64,000 nt of DNA from an uncultured bacterium. GTDB lineage: Bacteria; Cyanobacteriota; Vampirovibrionia; Gastranaerophilales; Gastranaerophilaceae. Shown here in pieces: positions 1 through 9,710 of this stretch. Location: the NCBI GenBank assembly GCA_949294395.1, contig CASFGU010000044.1, positions 1 through 64,000 of the forward strand. Direction: 5' to 3'. Below the pieces are notes generated by a model. That model was not told the origin of the DNA. It saw only the letters and a program-made list of their open reading frames with translations, and made no database searches. The translations under genes were made by a program, and so were the position numbers. Position 1 is the stretch's first letter, and the number at the start of each line of letters is the position of its first letter.

Positions 1-435
1 ATAGAAATCAAAATTGATAATCAAAAAGTTCAAGAAAGACTTCTTAACTTGGCAAAACGAAGCGAAAACCTGCGACCACTAATGAAGAATATCGCAGGTG
101 TTTTCGCATATTCTACCGAAGAAAACTTTAAAGAAGAGGGCAGACCTGATAAGTGGACAGATTTAGCAGAATCAACGAAAAAACAGAGAACGAAAACAGG
201 ACATTACCCCGGACAAATTTTGCAGGTCTCAGGTCAGTTGGCATCTTCTGTTAATACCTATTATGATGACAATTCGGCAGTTATAGGTTCAAATCTTGAT
301 TATGCAGCAATACATCAACTCGGCGGACAAGCAGGGCGGAATAAAGCTGTCGAAATTCCTGCACGTCCTTATTTAAACCTTACTGATGATGATTTCGATG
401 AAATTATCACCTTTATTAGAGGTCATTTAAGCTAA
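1..435 (+). CDS. Phage virion morphogenesis / tail completion protein (Mu gpG- or P2 gpS-like), 5' truncated
   Basis: The reading frame is open from base 1, so the gene starts to the left of the window; the TTG at 49 is only an internal codon. The visible 144 residues resemble the phage virion morphogenesis family (Mu gpG, P2 gpS): a charged helical start, then a 'KWTDLAESTKKQR' type segment, then 'ILQVSGQLASSV', and the family hallmark 'AAIHQLGGQAGRN' followed by 'IPARPYLNLTDDD' near the C-terminus. In such phages the protein acts late in head or tail assembly. No further structural gene follows: the next gene lies on the other strand and their 3' ends overlap by 20 bp (416-435), so the phage structural module stops here or was deleted. 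Family assignment is fairly secure; Mu versus P2 type cannot be decided. Confidence 0.8.
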   Translation: MEIKIDNQKVQERLLNLAKRSENLRPLMKNIAGVFAYSTEENFKEEGRPDKWTDLAESTKKQRTKTGHYPGQILQVSGQLASSVNTYYDDNSAVIGSNLDYAAIHQLGGQAGRNKAVEIPARPYLNLTDDDFDEIITFIRGHLS

Positions 436-1564
436 CAAAATCATAAATTGATTCAGGTAGAGTATCAACCAAATTTGCATAGTTAGGTTCGTATTTTACC
501 AAATAGTCTTTTAAATGTAGAGTATCAACAAAATTTGAAATTTTATTAATATCTTCTTCATTAAATCCATGCTCTTTAACAAATGCCTGTAAATTTTCAT
601 CTAAAGCTACATGTGAAATATTGCCATTACTATCTTCTAATTTAATTATTTCTCGGCCAAAAATATCATAATTTTTATCATCTGTATCGTTATTTAATAT
701 AAAATCCTTTAATTTATCAAACGCACTACGGTTATCATCGGGAAGAATTTCCGCATACCCAGTTTGACCTTCATGCTCAGCAGCATACCGTTCAGGTGTC
801 ATACCATACTGTTCTATAAAATCATGTCTAGTTATGGCTTGTGGTTTATATGTAATATGTCCATCCGTCCATTTTTGAGATTCTTGCGGTAATTGTTGAA
901 AAGAAACTTTATCATTAATGTCGGGGATAACTAAGTTCTGCATTTTACCATCTTTATTTATAAAGGCTGAAATATTATGTTCTGGATCTACGAATATACC
1001 ATGTTCTTTATCAATATATTTATTATGCATTAAATCAATATCAACACTGCCATCAAGATTTTTATATATACCTTTTTCAGGTTGTGATATGTCATAAGTT
1101 CTTGCATCAAGTTTTAATGGGGTATTTTTCATTTTAAATATTCCATCATCTCCATCTGCAATGATATTTGACGATTGCAATCTTTGCTCTTTTAAATTCA
1201 TAAATGCAGTTCCATCAGGTAAAAATACATAATTAGGATCTCCTCCATCAGCTAATAACATTGCAACCCCTAAACCTAAAGCAAATGTACCTCCAACAAA
1301 ACCAACAACTTGCAGGGCTTCTACAATATTTGATGATTTATCAACCTTCTTAAAACCTTGTTTTTGCATATTAGTTTCTGTTAATTTTGGATTTGTGTCA
1401 ACAGAATTATTTTTCTTATTTTTATCATACTCATTTGCTTTTTTAAAAAAATCATTTCCCATAAAAGATGGTTGTATAGTGTTATAATAGACATTAAAAG
1501 ATTTTTGTATACTATTATTGTTAATATTATTACCTTTTAAGTTTACACCAATAACTTTAATCAT
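416..1564 (-). CDS. Unknown protein with one membrane segment and N-terminal PSFMG motif
   Basis: I do not recognise a family. The 382-residue protein has an asparagine-rich N-terminus with the short motif PSFMG at residues 32-36, a charged linker, a hydrophobic glycine-rich segment at about 83-105 (likely one transmembrane helix), and then a long polar region rich in Asp/Asn ('FLPDGTAFMN', 'IYKNLDGSVDID', 'HGIFVDPEHNISAFINKDG') that reads like repeated beta-hairpin units. It is the last gene of a compact four- to five-gene minus-strand run (gap of 15 bp to the gene upstream). Its 3' end overlaps the convergent phage gene by 20 bp. The N-terminal motif is shared with other unknown proteins in the window. 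Function unknown; possibly membrane-anchored or secreted. Confidence 0.65.
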   Translation of the reverse strand: MIKVIGVNLKGNNINNNSIQKSFNVYYNTIQPSFMGNDFFKKANEYDKNKKNNSVDTNPKLTETNMQKQGFKKVDKSSNIVEALQVVGFVGGTFALGLGVAMLLADGGDPNYVFLPDGTAFMNLKEQRLQSSNIIADGDDGIFKMKNTPLKLDARTYDISQPEKGIYKNLDGSVDIDLMHNKYIDKEHGIFVDPEHNISAFINKDGKMQNLVIPDINDKVSFQQLPQESQKWTDGHITYKPQAITRHDFIEQYGMTPERYAAEHEGQTGYAEILPDDNRSAFDKLKDFILNNDTDDKNYDIFGREIIKLEDSNGNISHVALDENLQAFVKEHGFNEEDINKISNFVDTLHLKDYLVKYEPNYANLVDTLPESIYDFVSLNDL

Positions 1565-1579
1565 ACTGTTTACTCCTTT

Positions 1580-3421
1580 TTATTTCCAAGTTAAATTTCC
1601 TCTAACAAATATTTTTGCAAACGTTTTAGAATTATCGCTTCCCCCGCTTAAAAACAAGTTAGCTTCTTCTGATGTTTTGCCTGTATATCTAGCCGTTTCT
1701 TCTGGAAATATCTTTTTACCTACTTCAATTAATTTTCTGTTGTAAAAACTGAAAGTATTTGAAGAATTAAGCATCTTATATATTTTGTAATCAGCCAAAA
1801 TATCTGTTTGCATTTCCTTTTCTACATTTTTAATATACTTATTAATGTCTTCTGACTTGCCAAGTTTTGCGACTAATCTTGGTCTTAAAGAGCTATTCAG
1901 GGAATAATATGATAAATCATAGTTTATATAGTTATTTAACAAATAATCAATATCATTATATGAAGCATGTTTTTCTATTATAGGTAATACATCCAAATCA
2001 TAACCTTCAATTTCTTCATTATTAAAAATTTGTTGCCAAATTTTAGAGTTATATTTAGGAGTATCAGGCTCTTTATTGCTATTTCCAAAAAATTTAAAAT
2101 ATGATTTGACTTCTTCTCGTCTCTGTTCATTCATTCCAGAAGAATCATAAATCAATTCTGTTAATTTATTCTTCGCTTTTTGTGTCTCAGCTTCCGAAAG
2201 CTCTTGTTTAGTTAAAGCTATAGCTAATTCTTTATAAAAATTAGTATCTCCATTTTTTGTCTGAATATGACCATTATAAGGAGATGAAGATAAATATGAT
2301 AGTAAAGTCTGTTTGGATTTCTTGGATTTGATATCCCCAATTGCTTTTATCGTATAATAAGTTCTTAAAGTCTCTCCACAATATAGATACTTTTCCATTA
2401 ATAACACATCATCTGAAGAATTGTATCTTGATAATGCAGTTACTATTTTACCATAACTTGAACCATCCATTCCAAATCCGTCTTTCATCTTTTTTTGATC
2501 AATTAATAACTGTCTCAAAAAGCTATGGCAATCTGCTGAAACTCCTTTTGGATCCAAATATAGAATGGCACTTCGTCTTCGTTCTGCGGACTTACCTTGA
2601 TTAGAATAATCAGATGCATATTGTTTTAAAATCTTTTGGGCTTCACTACCTCCAATCATACCAATAGCCTTAATCGCTAGATGATTTAACTCACTATCTT
2701 TAGATGATGCATTTAATACACTTGTTAAATATTTTATATGTTCGGGAAGCCCCCATTCTGATAAAACTTCACACATACCTTTCTGAAAGTAAGCTGATTT
2801 ATCCGTAAAAGATGATAGTATATCGAGGTCATAATGAGAATTGATAAATTTCTTTAATTTGCTACTATTTTCGGCACTTATACCGTCTTTTTCATTATCA
2901 AGCAAGTATTCAGCCATAGGTAAGAATTCTTCATAATTTGTTTTACATATAATATTTACAACATTGTCTAGAACTGGATTATCCGGTTTTGTTGTATTTA
3001 GAAATCGCTTTAAAATATAAATGTGATTATCCGATAATATTTGTGACTTTTTGTCTTTAGTTTTTAATAAATTACTATTATAAAGTTTATTCATTGTATG
3101 AAGTGTGATAGCTGTAGCTTTATCAAATTGACAATCCCTAATATAAACATCAGCGATTTCATCAAGGACTTTAACCTGTTTATCTATATTGGTCAATCGA
3201 GGTGTTGAGTATATTTTACCAATAAATTTATTCTGAAATTCACTAACAATATCATTACTTGCATTATTTATAATATTTGACTTTCTGCGTTCAAATGAAT
3301 CTCTTACAAATCTATTAATATAAAAATCTTGTTCTGATTTTAAAGATTGCTTCTCATCTGATTTAAAAGAGAAATTAGTATTGGTTATTCTATTATAATT
3401 TTGAATTGAAGCTATTTTCAC
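1580..3421 (-). CDS. HEAT-like repeat protein, unknown function
   Basis: A 613-residue hydrophilic protein with no signal peptide and no enzymatic motif that I can see. From about residue 200 it shows HEAT/PBS-lyase-like helical repeats of the type 'LAIKAIGMIGGSEAQKILK' and 'YTIKAIGDIKSKKSKQTLL', each a helix pair with conserved Ala-Ile-Gly; such repeats usually form protein-binding solenoids. The N-terminus carries the short motif NTNFSF (residues 14-19). Residues ~30-110 resemble most of the 108-residue product encoded immediately upstream, which suggests partial duplication. The 4-bp gap to that gene implies co-transcription and coupled translation. The protein may be a binding partner or adaptor of the neighbouring unknown proteins; no function can be assigned. 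Confidence 0.65.
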   Translation of the reverse strand: MKIASIQNYNRITNTNFSFKSDEKQSLKSEQDFYINRFVRDSFERRKSNIINNASNDIVSEFQNKFIGKIYSTPRLTNIDKQVKVLDEIADVYIRDCQFDKATAITLHTMNKLYNSNLLKTKDKKSQILSDNHIYILKRFLNTTKPDNPVLDNVVNIICKTNYEEFLPMAEYLLDNEKDGISAENSSKLKKFINSHYDLDILSSFTDKSAYFQKGMCEVLSEWGLPEHIKYLTSVLNASSKDSELNHLAIKAIGMIGGSEAQKILKQYASDYSNQGKSAERRRSAILYLDPKGVSADCHSFLRQLLIDQKKMKDGFGMDGSSYGKIVTALSRYNSSDDVLLMEKYLYCGETLRTYYTIKAIGDIKSKKSKQTLLSYLSSSPYNGHIQTKNGDTNFYKELAIALTKQELSEAETQKAKNKLTELIYDSSGMNEQRREEVKSYFKFFGNSNKEPDTPKYNSKIWQQIFNNEEIEGYDLDVLPIIEKHASYNDIDYLLNNYINYDLSYYSLNSSLRPRLVAKLGKSEDINKYIKNVEKEMQTDILADYKIYKMLNSSNTFSFYNRKLIEVGKKIFPEETARYTGKTSEEANLFLSGGSDNSKTFAKIFVRGNLTWK

Positions 3422-3425
3422 TTTG

Positions 3426-3752
3426 TTAGAGTCCTTTTTCGTTTAAATATCTATCAATAGCATCAACATCCCATTGTAATGCGGCATTACAATATGCTGT
3501 TTTTAATTCGTTTAAAATTAATTTTGTATCTTGTTGAATAGGAATGTTTTGGCTTTTTTTAATTTCTTTTTCAAATTTATCTTTAAATTCATTATTAATT
3601 TGTTTTCTTGCATTTTCAATTATTGAATTCTGCATGTCTGCAAAATTTTCTCGCATAATCTGCTTTACTTGCCTATTTAAATCAGATCTACTATCTTTTT
3701 CGCCAAAAGATTGTTTATGAGTATTTAATAATGTTATTGGTAGAATTTTCAT
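3426..3752 (-). CDS. Small unknown protein, paralogous to N-terminus of the HEAT-like protein
   Basis: This 108-residue protein starts with an N-terminus of the SFGE type (residues 15-18), followed by a highly charged helical region, 'RQVKQIMRENFADMQNSIIENA', and a C-terminal helix ending in 'DVDAIDRYLNEKGL'. Its order of residues (NR-x-V, then N-x-I-x-x-A, then FQ/KDKF, then LxE(I/L)xxxYxxxAxxxD) matches residues ~30-110 of the 613-residue downstream protein, so I read it as a stand-alone paralogue of that domain. It lies 4 bp upstream of that gene and 3 bp downstream of the 86-residue membrane protein gene in the same operon. Role unknown. Confidence 0.6.
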   Translation of the reverse strand: MKILPITLLNTHKQSFGEKDSRSDLNRQVKQIMRENFADMQNSIIENARKQINNEFKDKFEKEIKKSQNIPIQQDTKLILNELKTAYCNAALQWDVDAIDRYLNEKGL

Positions 3753-3755
3753 TTA

Positions 3756-4016
3756 TTACTCCTGCTGCGTAGTTTGTTCAGCTTTTACCTTTTTATTATT
3801 TTCATATTTTATTGCCGCGAAAGCCGTAATTGTCCAAATTACAGCTGAAATTATATTTGGTATAATTCTAAATTCTTTATTTCTTACATAATTTTCTAGC
3901 GATGTTAGTGCATATCCGCCTATAGCAATTCCAGAATACAATTTCGTTATTTTTCTTTTGTTATTACTGTTTGCATTATTAGTAAAACTAATATTATTTA
4001 TAATATTTATTTTCAT
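3756..4016 (-). CDS. Small unknown membrane protein
   Basis: An 86-residue product with an Asn-rich N-terminus containing ISFTN (residues 9-13), a basic stretch KRKITK, and two hydrophobic segments at about 27-42 and 51-70, followed by a hydrophilic Lys/Gln/Glu tail. The layout suggests a small inner-membrane hairpin protein. It is packed between an 811-residue gene (stop directly adjacent to this start) and the 108-residue gene (3-bp gap), so it is part of the same operon. I know no family for it. Its presence between larger soluble proteins suggests a membrane anchor or holin-like partner, but this is speculation. Confidence 0.55.
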   Translation of the reverse strand: MKINIINNISFTNNANSNNKRKITKLYSGIAIGGYALTSLENYVRNKEFRIIPNIISAVIWTITAFAAIKYENNKKVKAEQTTQQE

Positions 4017-6452
4017 TTAACTCCTTTTGAATTCATTATATATATTCATACAAGTATTAAATAATGCCGGAATAAGTAACAAATAATTTTGAGTTGTACA
4101 AGCTAAAATTGCAGAATAGGTTAAACTTCCTGAAGAGTTAACTACACCAGACATCAGCTTCTGTAACGCAGTCTTTGTTTGTTGTATTTGTACATAATTA
4201 TTAGGATTTGCCTCTTGCATTTTATCGAGAATCAAACTCATTATATTATATACTTCTTTTGACTCCTTAGTATTTTCACAAAGAAGTTTTGCCACAACCT
4301 CAAAATTTTCTTGAGTAATATTTTGATTTTTAATTAATACATCTTCAATATATGAAAAATCTTTATCTATAACATCAAATAATGAATATTTTTCTCCATC
4401 TACTGTTATTTGTAAGTTTTGTATAATATTATCAGCTTGCATGCTTAAATCATATTTTGAGGATTCTGTTTCAAATGCTTCTAATGACTTTTCTGTTATG
4501 TATTTTTCTTTAACATTTTGTGCCGCCATCTCAAGTTCTTCTGTTGTATATTTACTTAAAAATGCTATTTTTTCTTCCGCTGAATAAAATCTATCTAAAT
4601 CACTATTATCAACTAACTCATCTATAAATAAATCATACATTTTTTCATTTTGAATAGTTTTATTTATAATACTTGAATTATAGAGTTTATTATGAACATC
4701 TTCTATAAATATATTTTTTAATTCATCAAAAATTAAAGATTGAATTCTATCATGTTCCATTAAGTTTTCAATAATACGTTTTCTATTTTTATTATTTGGC
4801 ACTTGTTCTGAGAGAAACTTACACATATCATAGAAATAAGGTTCAGAGGACTTATCAGCTAAAAATGCTTTTTCTTCGATTGTTATAACATCTGATTTAA
4901 ATATAGTATTAATAACATTTATTTTCTCAAGTTCATTTGCGACTGGACTTTTTAAAAAGTTTTCAACATCAATATAATTTTTTTGTTGAGATTTAACAAT
5001 TTTCGGCAGATGCGTCTCTTTCCATTCTTGATATGCGTACTTTTTTATATATTTCCATTCTACATCAGCACCTTCTATATAATTTGTATCCAGACAATCT
5101 GCAAGACGATCTACGGCATTTAATATTTTATTTGCTTCTTCTTCAGAATCTGTAGAATTAACTCTATTATTAACCAAGGTCAATACTATATTTATACTTT
5201 CATTTACAGCACTATTCTTTTTGCTTGAAGTAAATGGATTAGAGATTAACATTTCATCAAAAATTTTCTGAGCTCCTCTTTCAAATAATTTAATATCTTT
5301 GATTATCTTTTCAGCTTGTTCATTTGAATTTTCCAAAAATAATTTCTTTACTAAGTTGTCATCAAAATTTTTTAAATTTTCACTTTGAATAAAATTTTCT
5401 GCACTCCCTAATTTTTCTTGTTTTGATAATTCTGTAAAAATCGTTTTTCTGACAAATTTTATTACAGCAGTTATAGACTCTTTACGTAAATCCTTATCCT
5501 CTCCTATTTCTTCTAAAAAATTTAATTTTAATTTATCACTTAAATCATTGATATAAATATTGTTATTTCTTTGAATTGGAGTTAACAAAACATCCTTTAT
5601 TTTTATTCCATTAATATCTTTATTTAAAATATTATCATCTTTTAATAATTTTATAAATTCATGTTGCTGCTCGACACTAGATAAATTGTTTATTCTATTT
5701 AAATCCGTTTTTAATTTTAAAAGGAAATCGACATCACTTACTTCTCTAGACTCAGCCTTTTCATTATTTATTTTTGTCATAAAATATTTATTTACAGTAG
5801 CTAACACTATATTATCAATATTGCCATCGCTATCATATTTGTCCTGCAAAGAAGTATTTAATACTTTTATCTTGTCTCTTTTAATACCAATTTGTCCTAA
5901 TTCTTTTAACCAAAAATCTACTAAGTATTCATTCCCAATTTTTTTATTTAAAAATAACGAAGAATATTTTTGTTTACCTTTAGCAACACTTTCAAGAGAC
6001 AGCATGTTGTGGTCAAAAAACTCTGAATAAGTTTTAGATATCTTTCGGCTATTATGAGAATCTATATAATTATTTATATCCCCATCTAAACCAAATTTTT
6101 CTTGCAAATAAGATAAACTTTTAAATCGTTCAAAGCTTTCTTTATCCATATATTCTCTATTTACATAATTGCGGTCATCCTCAAATAATTTTGATATAGT
6201 AAATTTTGCAAAATCTATAGGTTCAGAGTTGATATCAGAATCTTGATTTAACTGAGAATAGTCTGGAATCTGAATTGCGGCTTGCTTAGACTTATAATTA
6301 GATATAGAATTGTAATACCCACAAAATGATAATGGATATAATAAAAATTTGTTACGTAAAGGAATTTGAGGGGCACTATTCTGCGTATATGTTTGATTTT
6401 TCATATACGTAGGAATATTATTAAATGGTTTATATGTTAATGATGTTATCAT
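4017..6452 (-). CDS. Large unknown helical protein, first gene of an unknown four- to five-gene operon
   Basis: An 811-residue, strongly AT-rich gene encoding a mostly alpha-helical, highly charged protein. The N-terminus contains a 'PLSFCGYYN' motif at about residues 41-49, like the SFxG motifs in its operon partners. Long stretches rich in Glu, Lys, Asn and Leu suggest coiled coils or helical repeats. A hydrophobic segment lies close to the C-terminus (about 778-801), which could anchor the protein. No catalytic motif is visible. The start is supported by an AGGATAAG ribosome-binding site upstream of ATG 6452. About 107 bp separate it from the end of the type III res gene, so it probably has its own promoter. 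Function unknown; the location beside phage and defence genes makes an effector or defence role possible. Confidence 0.6.
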   Translation of the reverse strand: MITSLTYKPFNNIPTYMKNQTYTQNSAPQIPLRNKFLLYPLSFCGYYNSISNYKSKQAAIQIPDYSQLNQDSDINSEPIDFAKFTISKLFEDDRNYVNREYMDKESFERFKSLSYLQEKFGLDGDINNYIDSHNSRKISKTYSEFFDHNMLSLESVAKGKQKYSSLFLNKKIGNEYLVDFWLKELGQIGIKRDKIKVLNTSLQDKYDSDGNIDNIVLATVNKYFMTKINNEKAESREVSDVDFLLKLKTDLNRINNLSSVEQQHEFIKLLKDDNILNKDINGIKIKDVLLTPIQRNNNIYINDLSDKLKLNFLEEIGEDKDLRKESITAVIKFVRKTIFTELSKQEKLGSAENFIQSENLKNFDDNLVKKLFLENSNEQAEKIIKDIKLFERGAQKIFDEMLISNPFTSSKKNSAVNESINIVLTLVNNRVNSTDSEEEANKILNAVDRLADCLDTNYIEGADVEWKYIKKYAYQEWKETHLPKIVKSQQKNYIDVENFLKSPVANELEKINVINTIFKSDVITIEEKAFLADKSSEPYFYDMCKFLSEQVPNNKNRKRIIENLMEHDRIQSLIFDELKNIFIEDVHNKLYNSSIINKTIQNEKMYDLFIDELVDNSDLDRFYSAEEKIAFLSKYTTEELEMAAQNVKEKYITEKSLEAFETESSKYDLSMQADNIIQNLQITVDGEKYSLFDVIDKDFSYIEDVLIKNQNITQENFEVVAKLLCENTKESKEVYNIMSLILDKMQEANPNNYVQIQQTKTALQKLMSGVVNSSGSLTYSAILACTTQNYLLLIPALFNTCMNIYNEFKRS

Positions 6453-6559
6453 TACTTCTTATCCTATTTTTCATATAATAGTCAAACATACATAAATTTG
6501 CCACTATTATTAAAAATAATGTCCAATTATTTACAAAAGTTCACGTTCGTAAATGGTGT

Positions 6560-9500
6560 TTAAATATTAACTTTAAACTCTTTCCAATCCTTAACCGGCT
6601 GTTCTGAGAATAGAATACCGTCTTGCAAGGCGTCAAAGTGTTGTTTTCCGCAATGAATTTTTAGTCTTTCAGGACTTCTCAAATCAAACAGGCTTGTTGT
6701 ACCTTTTGTTTCAAGTACAAAATAAAGTTTTTGTTCACCGTTTTTTTCTAACAAAACAGCCCAATCAGGGTTATAACTTCCAATAGGAGTTTCTATTTTG
6801 AAACGTGACGGGATTTTGAAAAACATTTTTACATCCGGGTCTTCATCAAGTGATTTTGCAAATCTGCTTTCAACCCCGCTGTCATAAATCAGGTAATCAT
6901 AAACGCTGTGCTCTACCTCAACAGCATTACGGTCAAGGTTTGCAAGAAGTTCTGCACTATCAAAAATTTCCTGAACATAATATTCTTCACCTGCAAGTTT
7001 TACATACTTTATGCCGTCAATCGCTAAACTATGGCGGTTGCGTAAAATTATTTCAAGGGCTTTTTCATAGAATAACTGCGGGTTATTCATAAAATCCTGT
7101 TCTCGCCCGCTTTGTTTTAAAATCTTTATAATCGTTGAATGCTTTAATAACGTTTCAGAAGCTATCAAACGCAAAATATCAGGCACATAACTATAAGTAT
7201 TTTCTAAATCTGTAGTTTGCGTGTGTTTTTCTGTTGAGTAAATTCCTGCATTTTCAATTTCTATTTCAGCAGTTGAAGTTAATAATTTTGCCTTTGGAAT
7301 CGGCTGCATTTCTCGTAATTCTTTTACACAGTTCTTTATCAGAGTGTCAGTGTTAATATTTACTCTGTATGTGGTTTTTTGTTTAATTTTATCCCATAAT
7401 TCTTTAAATTCAGGAGATAAAATTGCCTGTTTTTTCAGTTTAACCGTAACTTCTTTGTTTGCGTCACGAATAACAGGGCGGTTGTCGGCTTTTTCTAATG
7501 CCTGCATAATTGCACGTTGTGCGGCTTTTGTGTAACGTTCACTTAAATCAAGTTTACCGGCTTTAAGCTGTGCTTTCATTGTATCTTTTATTTTACCCTC
7601 TTTTGAGATTACTTTCATTTCTTTGAGTTCTTCCATAATCTCTGTGGCTTGCTCATGCGTAAATGTTTTTTCTTCAATACGGGTTTCAACACATTTAACT
7701 TCTTTTAGCTTTTCAAAAGTTACAGGTTCAGCCTGCTTCATTATTTTTTTGACTTCATGTCTTAATGGTTCTGCGATTTGCGGCATTTCAAGTTCTTCAA
7801 TATCTATATTTTCTTTTACGTTGCCGTCATTGTCTATAATACCCTCAACCATTAATGCTCCGTAAAGGTCTATTGCATCAGCTTCATCCATCTGATGTTC
7901 AATTTCGACTTTTTCTTCGTAAGTCAAATCCATCAATGCACTAAGCTGCAGCACACCAAACTTCATGCCCGTTTCCTGTTCAATTTCTTTTTGCAGAGTT
8001 TCGGCGAATTCAGCAAAACTTTCGTTTGCCATAACGTGCAGGATATTTATATTTCTGTCTTCAATACGTTCACCCTCTTGATTTACACAAAGTCTTAGAC
8101 CACGTCCGACTTTTTGGCGGCAGGTAAATGTTGATTTCTGTTCAATTAATGTACAAACCTGAAATACATTCGGGTTGTCCCAGCCCTCTTTTAAAGCAGA
8201 GTGGGAAAAAATAAACCGTAAAGGACAATCAAAAGACAAAAGCCACTCTTTATCTTTCATAATTGTGTTATAAGTATCATCGTCTGCGAGGGTATCGCCT
8301 TTAGTGTTTTTGTAAATTCCTTTTTTATCCTGTGAAAAGTAACCGTTGTGGGCTTTTTCAACATCTGTATTAAAATAAGTTTTTAACGGTGCGTACTTTT
8401 CTTTGCTCATAAGTTCATTATAACATTCCTCAAACATCTGAGCATAAATACCTTTACTGCCATCTTCTGTTCTATACTTTTTAACTTCATCAATGAAGAA
8501 TAACGAAAGAACTTTTATTCCTTTTTCAAAATATCTTAATTCTTTGTTTAGGTGTGCCTCGATTGTTTTATATATCTGAGTGCGTTTAATTATATTTTCA
8601 TCCACCCCGCCAATGGTCTTGCCTGCTTGCAAAACTTCCGAGTTGGAAAACTCAATACATTCAGCACCTTTGGTACAGTCAATACCTGCAATAACATAAT
8701 CCTCGTATAATTCACGTTTACCTGAAAGAATAAACAAGTTGTCATTAGGTTTGACGGTAATTATTTTTCTCTCAACTTTACCTGATTTATTTTCAATATC
8801 TATTTCAATTTTTGCACTGAAGCCATTGTCGTTAGATACTGATTTTAAATGAATGTAAGGTTTATTAAAATCGTTTGCAACAGAACTTGAGGAAACACAA
8901 ATTTGTTTAACAAGTCCCATTTGGTATGCATCAACAGGAGTTAAGCGGTATAACAGGTTTATTTTTTCTCTGTGAGTTGCACTGTAGCGGAGTACACAAA
9001 GCGGATTTAAAGATTGAACTGCCTCTTTAGCTTTTGGCGTGTTGTCAACGGATTGCGGTTCGTCAATAATTACAACGGGATTTGTGTCCTGAATATATCT
9101 CATCGCTGTTTCACCGTTGAGTTTGTCCTGCTCCTGATTGATTATGTTTTCGGCTTTTTTGAATGCGTCAATATTTATAATCATTATTTCAATGTTGCTG
9201 GACGTTGCAAACCGGCGGACATCCGAAAGTTTAGCCGAGTTATAAATAAAATATCTGTATGGAATTCCGTCATACAGGTTTTTGAAGTGTTCTTCCGTTA
9301 CCTGCAAGGATTTAAAAACACCCTCCCTGATAGCAACGGATGGAACAACAACAATAAATTTTGAAAAGCCATAGCGTTTGTTTAGTTCAAGAATAGTTTT
9401 TGTGTAAACATAAGTTTTACCCGTTCCGGTTTCCATTTCAATAGAAAACTGACGGCTGTCGTAATCTCGAGATAGCGGGAGTTTGTTACGTCTTTGAATT

Positions 9501-9700
9501 GCGTGCATATTTGCAAGCAAAGTATCGTTATCTATTTCAAGTTTATTGCCAAAACCGAAATCATTCTGCAATAATTTTATTTGACCGCCGTTATCGTCAA
9601 TCGAAAAAGTCATATTTGACTTTTCCTGACCTGCAAATAAATCAGCTACGGAGTTTACTGCTTCTGTTTGAAATTCTTGATTTTTAAACTTTAACTTCAC
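6560..9700 (-). CDS. res: Type III restriction endonuclease Res subunit (copy 1)
   Basis: This 1046-residue protein is the ATP-dependent translocase and nuclease of a type III restriction system. Visible motifs: Walker A TGTGKT at residues 91-96, motif II IIDEPQ at about 211-216, SATH at about 241, and the helicase motif VI 'QKVGRGLRL' near 530. The C-terminus holds a PD-(D/E)XK nuclease: NPDW (Asp979) then LETK (Glu997, Lys999). Length fits the family. Translation starts at GTG 9700, preceded by AAGGAG. It lies 10 bp downstream of mod and cuts only together with Mod when two inversely oriented unmethylated sites are present (family knowledge). It closely resembles the second Res at 31744-34881 over its whole length. 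All catalytic motifs look intact. Confidence 0.95.
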   Translation of the reverse strand: MKLKFKNQEFQTEAVNSVADLFAGQEKSNMTFSIDDNGGQIKLLQNDFGFGNKLEIDNDTLLANMHAIQRRNKLPLSRDYDSRQFSIEMETGTGKTYVYTKTILELNKRYGFSKFIVVVPSVAIREGVFKSLQVTEEHFKNLYDGIPYRYFIYNSAKLSDVRRFATSSNIEIMIINIDAFKKAENIINQEQDKLNGETAMRYIQDTNPVVIIDEPQSVDNTPKAKEAVQSLNPLCVLRYSATHREKINLLYRLTPVDAYQMGLVKQICVSSSSVANDFNKPYIHLKSVSNDNGFSAKIEIDIENKSGKVERKIITVKPNDNLFILSGKRELYEDYVIAGIDCTKGAECIEFSNSEVLQAGKTIGGVDENIIKRTQIYKTIEAHLNKELRYFEKGIKVLSLFFIDEVKKYRTEDGSKGIYAQMFEECYNELMSKEKYAPLKTYFNTDVEKAHNGYFSQDKKGIYKNTKGDTLADDDTYNTIMKDKEWLLSFDCPLRFIFSHSALKEGWDNPNVFQVCTLIEQKSTFTCRQKVGRGLRLCVNQEGERIEDRNINILHVMANESFAEFAETLQKEIEQETGMKFGVLQLSALMDLTYEEKVEIEHQMDEADAIDLYGALMVEGIIDNDGNVKENIDIEELEMPQIAEPLRHEVKKIMKQAEPVTFEKLKEVKCVETRIEEKTFTHEQATEIMEELKEMKVISKEGKIKDTMKAQLKAGKLDLSERYTKAAQRAIMQALEKADNRPVIRDANKEVTVKLKKQAILSPEFKELWDKIKQKTTYRVNINTDTLIKNCVKELREMQPIPKAKLLTSTAEIEIENAGIYSTEKHTQTTDLENTYSYVPDILRLIASETLLKHSTIIKILKQSGREQDFMNNPQLFYEKALEIILRNRHSLAIDGIKYVKLAGEEYYVQEIFDSAELLANLDRNAVEVEHSVYDYLIYDSGVESRFAKSLDEDPDVKMFFKIPSRFKIETPIGSYNPDWAVLLEKNGEQKLYFVLETKGTTSLFDLRSPERLKIHCGKQHFDALQDGILFSEQPVKDWKEFKVNI

Positions 9701-9710
9701 CCGGCACTCC

